DNA of 5,761 nt from Chloroflexota bacterium (GTDB lineage: Bacteria > Chloroflexota > Dehalococcoidia > UBA3495): positions 1-5,761 of the forward strand of contig JACZXN010000131.1 in assembly GCA_022571575.1 (NCBI GenBank), given 5' to 3'. Below the pieces are notes generated by a model that made no database searches, was not told where the DNA came from, and worked only from the letters and a program-made list of their open reading frames with translations. The number at the start of each line of letters is the position of its first letter. The stretch's first letter is position 1. Below, in pieces: positions 3,926 through 5,761 of the stretch. Both the position numbers and the translations under genes were made by a program.

Positions 3926-5761
3926 TTAGACCAGGTGCTGTACAAACAACGCCGCCATGCCAAGGAACAATACAAAGCCGATGACATCAGTGAAAGTGGT
4001 GACGAACACCGCCGAGGACACCGCCGGGTCCATCCTCAGATGCCGCAGAAGCAGCGGCACTCCGGCCCCGGCCATCCCGGCCACCAGCATGTTTCCCAGC
4101 ATGGCCACGCCCAGTATCAGACCCAGCGTGAAGTTGCCCTTCCAGAGGTAGGCCACCACGCCCACCACCACTCCCAGGGCCACTCCGTGGATCGTCCCCA
4201 GGGCCAACTCCCTGACCAGGAGCCGTAACCCCAGCCGGCGGGGCAGCTCGCCCAGGGCCATGCTCCGCACCACCAGGGTTACCGTCTGCGTGCCGCCGAT
4301 GCCGCCCTGGCTGGCGACCACCGGCAGGAAGACCGCCAGGGCCACCACCCTGGATATGGTGGACTCGAATAGGCTGACCACCACGGCGGCCAAGAACGCC
4401 GTCGCCAGGTTTATGTAAAGCCAGGGCAGCCTGCTGCGGAGCGAGTTGCTGAGCGAGCCGGCGATCCGTTCCCCGCTCACGCTGGCGATGCGGAACATGT
4501 CTTCCGTGGCCTCTTCAGCCACCACGTCCACCAGGTCCTCGGCCAGGATCACGCCGGTGAGGCGGCCCTCTCCGTCCAGCACCGGAAGCAGACTCAAGTT
4601 GTAGCGTTGCAGCACCCTGGCGCACTCTTCTTGGTCGGTCTCTGAGGAGACTGAGTTGATATCCCGGTCCATGATGTCGCCGACCAGGGCGCTGGGGCGG
4701 GCCAGGGCCAGGCGTGTGACGCTAAGCGACCCGACAAGCCTGCGTCGGTCGTCGACCACCAGCACCGAGTTGATATCCTCGGCGTCGGCGCCCAGCAACC
4801 GGAGTTGGTCCAGGGCGTTGGGGGTGTTCGTGGTCTCGGTCACCACCGGGTAATCGGAGGTCATCAGACCGCCGGCGGTGTCGTCCTGGTATTGGAGGAG
4901 TTCCGTTACCTCGGCCGCGTCGGCCATGGCCGACAGGGTTTCCCGCTGCCGCTCCTCTGGGATCCGCCGCAGCAGGTCCACGGCAACGTCGGGGCGGGTC
5001 AGCTCCAGTATCCGGGCCAAATCCGCTGGCTCCCGGCCGCCAACCATCCTGGCGGACTCCTCGGGCTCCAGGTACTCCAGAATCTCGGCCACTATCCAGG
5101 GGTCCAAGTCCGCCAACAGCGAATGCTGCAATTCCCTGGGCAACTCGTCCAGTACCTCGCCCTGGTCCACCGGGTGAAATTGGCCAAACCGGGCCAGGGC
5201 CTCCGGCTCGCCGGCCACCGCTCGGGAAATGCGGGCCTTCACTACGCCAGTCACCCAGTTGGTTAAAAAGCCAGAGGCCACGACCAGGGCGACGGCCATC
5301 AAGGCTTGAACGACGATGGCCGTGGCCGGCGTGCGGTATTTGGCGTGTACCTGGCCCAGTTGGCCGAAGAACGTCCGGTCGCGTCCCATCGCGAATGCCA
5401 CGCGCGGGGCCAGCAGCAGATTGGCGTTGATCGCTCCGAAAACGCTGCAGAGGATGATGGCCGTGATCATGGCCCCTCCCCAGCCGGACCACAACTTCTC
5501 GGCGACTTCGTAGGTCGCATTTTCTCCGGCGGCGGCCATCTGGTCCATCGACAGCACGCCATGATAGGCTACGTTGGCCGCGACATACAGCACAATCAGA
5601 ATGCCGATCCCGCCGAATAATGCCAAGGGAATGTTCCGCTGCGGATCGCGAATTTCTTCGGCCACCGGCGTGATGCCGTGCCAGCCGTTGTAGGCCCACA
5701 TGATGAACAGTAGCACGATGCCGAACCGCATGAACACGGACCGGTCACCCGACGCCGATTG
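3926..5761 (-). CDS. mgtE: APC-type permease fused in frame to MgtE magnesium transporter (5' end beyond window)
   Basis: The frame is open from the right edge to TAA at 3926-3928; 611 residues are visible. Numbering here starts at the GTG at 5737. Residues 1 to about 160 match the middle of an APC-superfamily amino acid permease: a helix with WAYNGW, then AEEIRDPQRNIPLAL, a long helix, KLWSGWGGAMITAIILCSVFGAINANLLLAPRVAFAMGRD split across the next helices, YRTPATAIVVQALMA and a further helix. From about 165 the sequence becomes MgtE: a helical N domain (about 168-283), two CBS domains (LMTSDYPVV to about 345; DIMDRDINSV to about 405), then a five-helix pore domain (about 437-600). MgtE marks include VALAVFLPVVASQGG, LVVRSMALGEL and VTTFTDVIGF, whose Asp584 corresponds to the conserved TM5 aspartate. 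The MgtE part (about 435 residues) is nearly full length; the permease lacks its last helices. MgtE imports Mg2+ under gating by its N and CBS domains. The coupling to the permease part is unknown. Confidence 0.85.
   Translation of the reverse strand, partial: QSASGDRSVFMRFGIVLLFIMWAYNGWHGITPVAEEIRDPQRNIPLALFGGIGILIVLYVAANVAYHGVLSMDQMAAAGENATYEVAEKLWSGWGGAMITAIILCSVFGAINANLLLAPRVAFAMGRDRTFFGQLGQVHAKYRTPATAIVVQALMAVALVVASGFLTNWVTGVVKARISRAVAGEPEALARFGQFHPVDQGEVLDELPRELQHSLLADLDPWIVAEILEYLEPEESARMVGGREPADLARILELTRPDVAVDLLRRIPEERQRETLSAMADAAEVTELLQYQDDTAGGLMTSDYPVVTETTNTPNALDQLRLLGADAEDINSVLVVDDRRRLVGSLSVTRLALARPSALVGDIMDRDINSVSSETDQEECARVLQRYNLSLLPVLDGEGRLTGVILAEDLVDVVAEEATEDMFRIASVSGERIAGSLSNSLRSRLPWLYINLATAFLAAVVVSLFESTISRVVALAVFLPVVASQGGIGGTQTVTLVVRSMALGELPRRLGLRLLVRELALGTIHGVALGVVVGVVAYLWKGNFTLGLILGVAMLGNMLVAGMAGAGVPLLLRHLRMDPAVSSAVFVTTFTDVIGFVLFLGMAALFVQHLV

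Noticed and set aside
3378..3929. 183-codon + strand frame over the S51 gene
   Set aside because: It is rich in His, Arg, Gly and Pro with no domain and is the antisense of a protein with a clear catalytic motif.
4722..5699. 325-codon frame on the complement inside the permease-MgtE gene
   Set aside because: It is an Arg/Gly-rich shifted reading of the real transporter frame.

Overview
This is a GC-rich bacterial window. The Shine-Dalgarno sequences are strong (AAGGAGG, AGGAGG) and most spacing is compact. The gene styles (LmbE-type deacetylase, S51 peptidase, MerR regulators paired with small metal-binding proteins) would suit Chloroflexota or another deep-branching Gram-positive-like lineage. 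That placement is an impression from protein style, not a demonstrated assignment. I see no tRNA, rRNA, CRISPR array, insertion sequence or origin.

Positions 1-2018 form a metal-responsive module built around two back-to-back MerR-family regulators. Leftward lie a MerR regulator (726-1205), an HMA-domain metallochaperone (424-645) and the start of a CcdA/DsbD-type membrane protein (1-387, cut by the window edge). Rightward lie a second, different MerR regulator (1348-1848) and, overlapping its 3' end, a 66-residue protein with seven cysteines in two clusters (1818-2018). Three MerR-type promoters with over-long spacers can be read directly. Two nearly identical 32-bp elements with 20-bp spacers precede the first MerR gene and the HMA gene. 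A different element, with a 19-bp spacer holding a perfect TTCCA-N5-TGGAA dyad, precedes the second MerR gene. The simplest reading is two separate metal circuits side by side. One controls a chaperone plus a thiol/electron or metal membrane protein. The other controls a small cysteine-rich, possibly metallothionein-like, protein.

Positions 2135-3001 encode a complete LmbE/PIG-L-type zinc deacetylase. Directly after its stop is a decayed 3' fragment of a LolD/MacB-type ABC ATPase (about 3001-3177). This marks an old deletion or rearrangement joint. The fragment's stop codon shares a CTAG palindrome with the stop of the next, convergent gene.

Positions 3174-5761 are read leftward. A complete peptidase S51-like (dipeptidase E/cyanophycinase fold) protein lies at 3174-3860. 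Upstream of it is a long open frame that runs off the right edge and joins the middle part of an APC-superfamily amino acid permease, in frame, to an almost full-length MgtE magnesium channel/transporter (3926-5761). The permease lacks its last helices. This fusion, the small cysteine-rich protein and the paired operators are the most notable observations.
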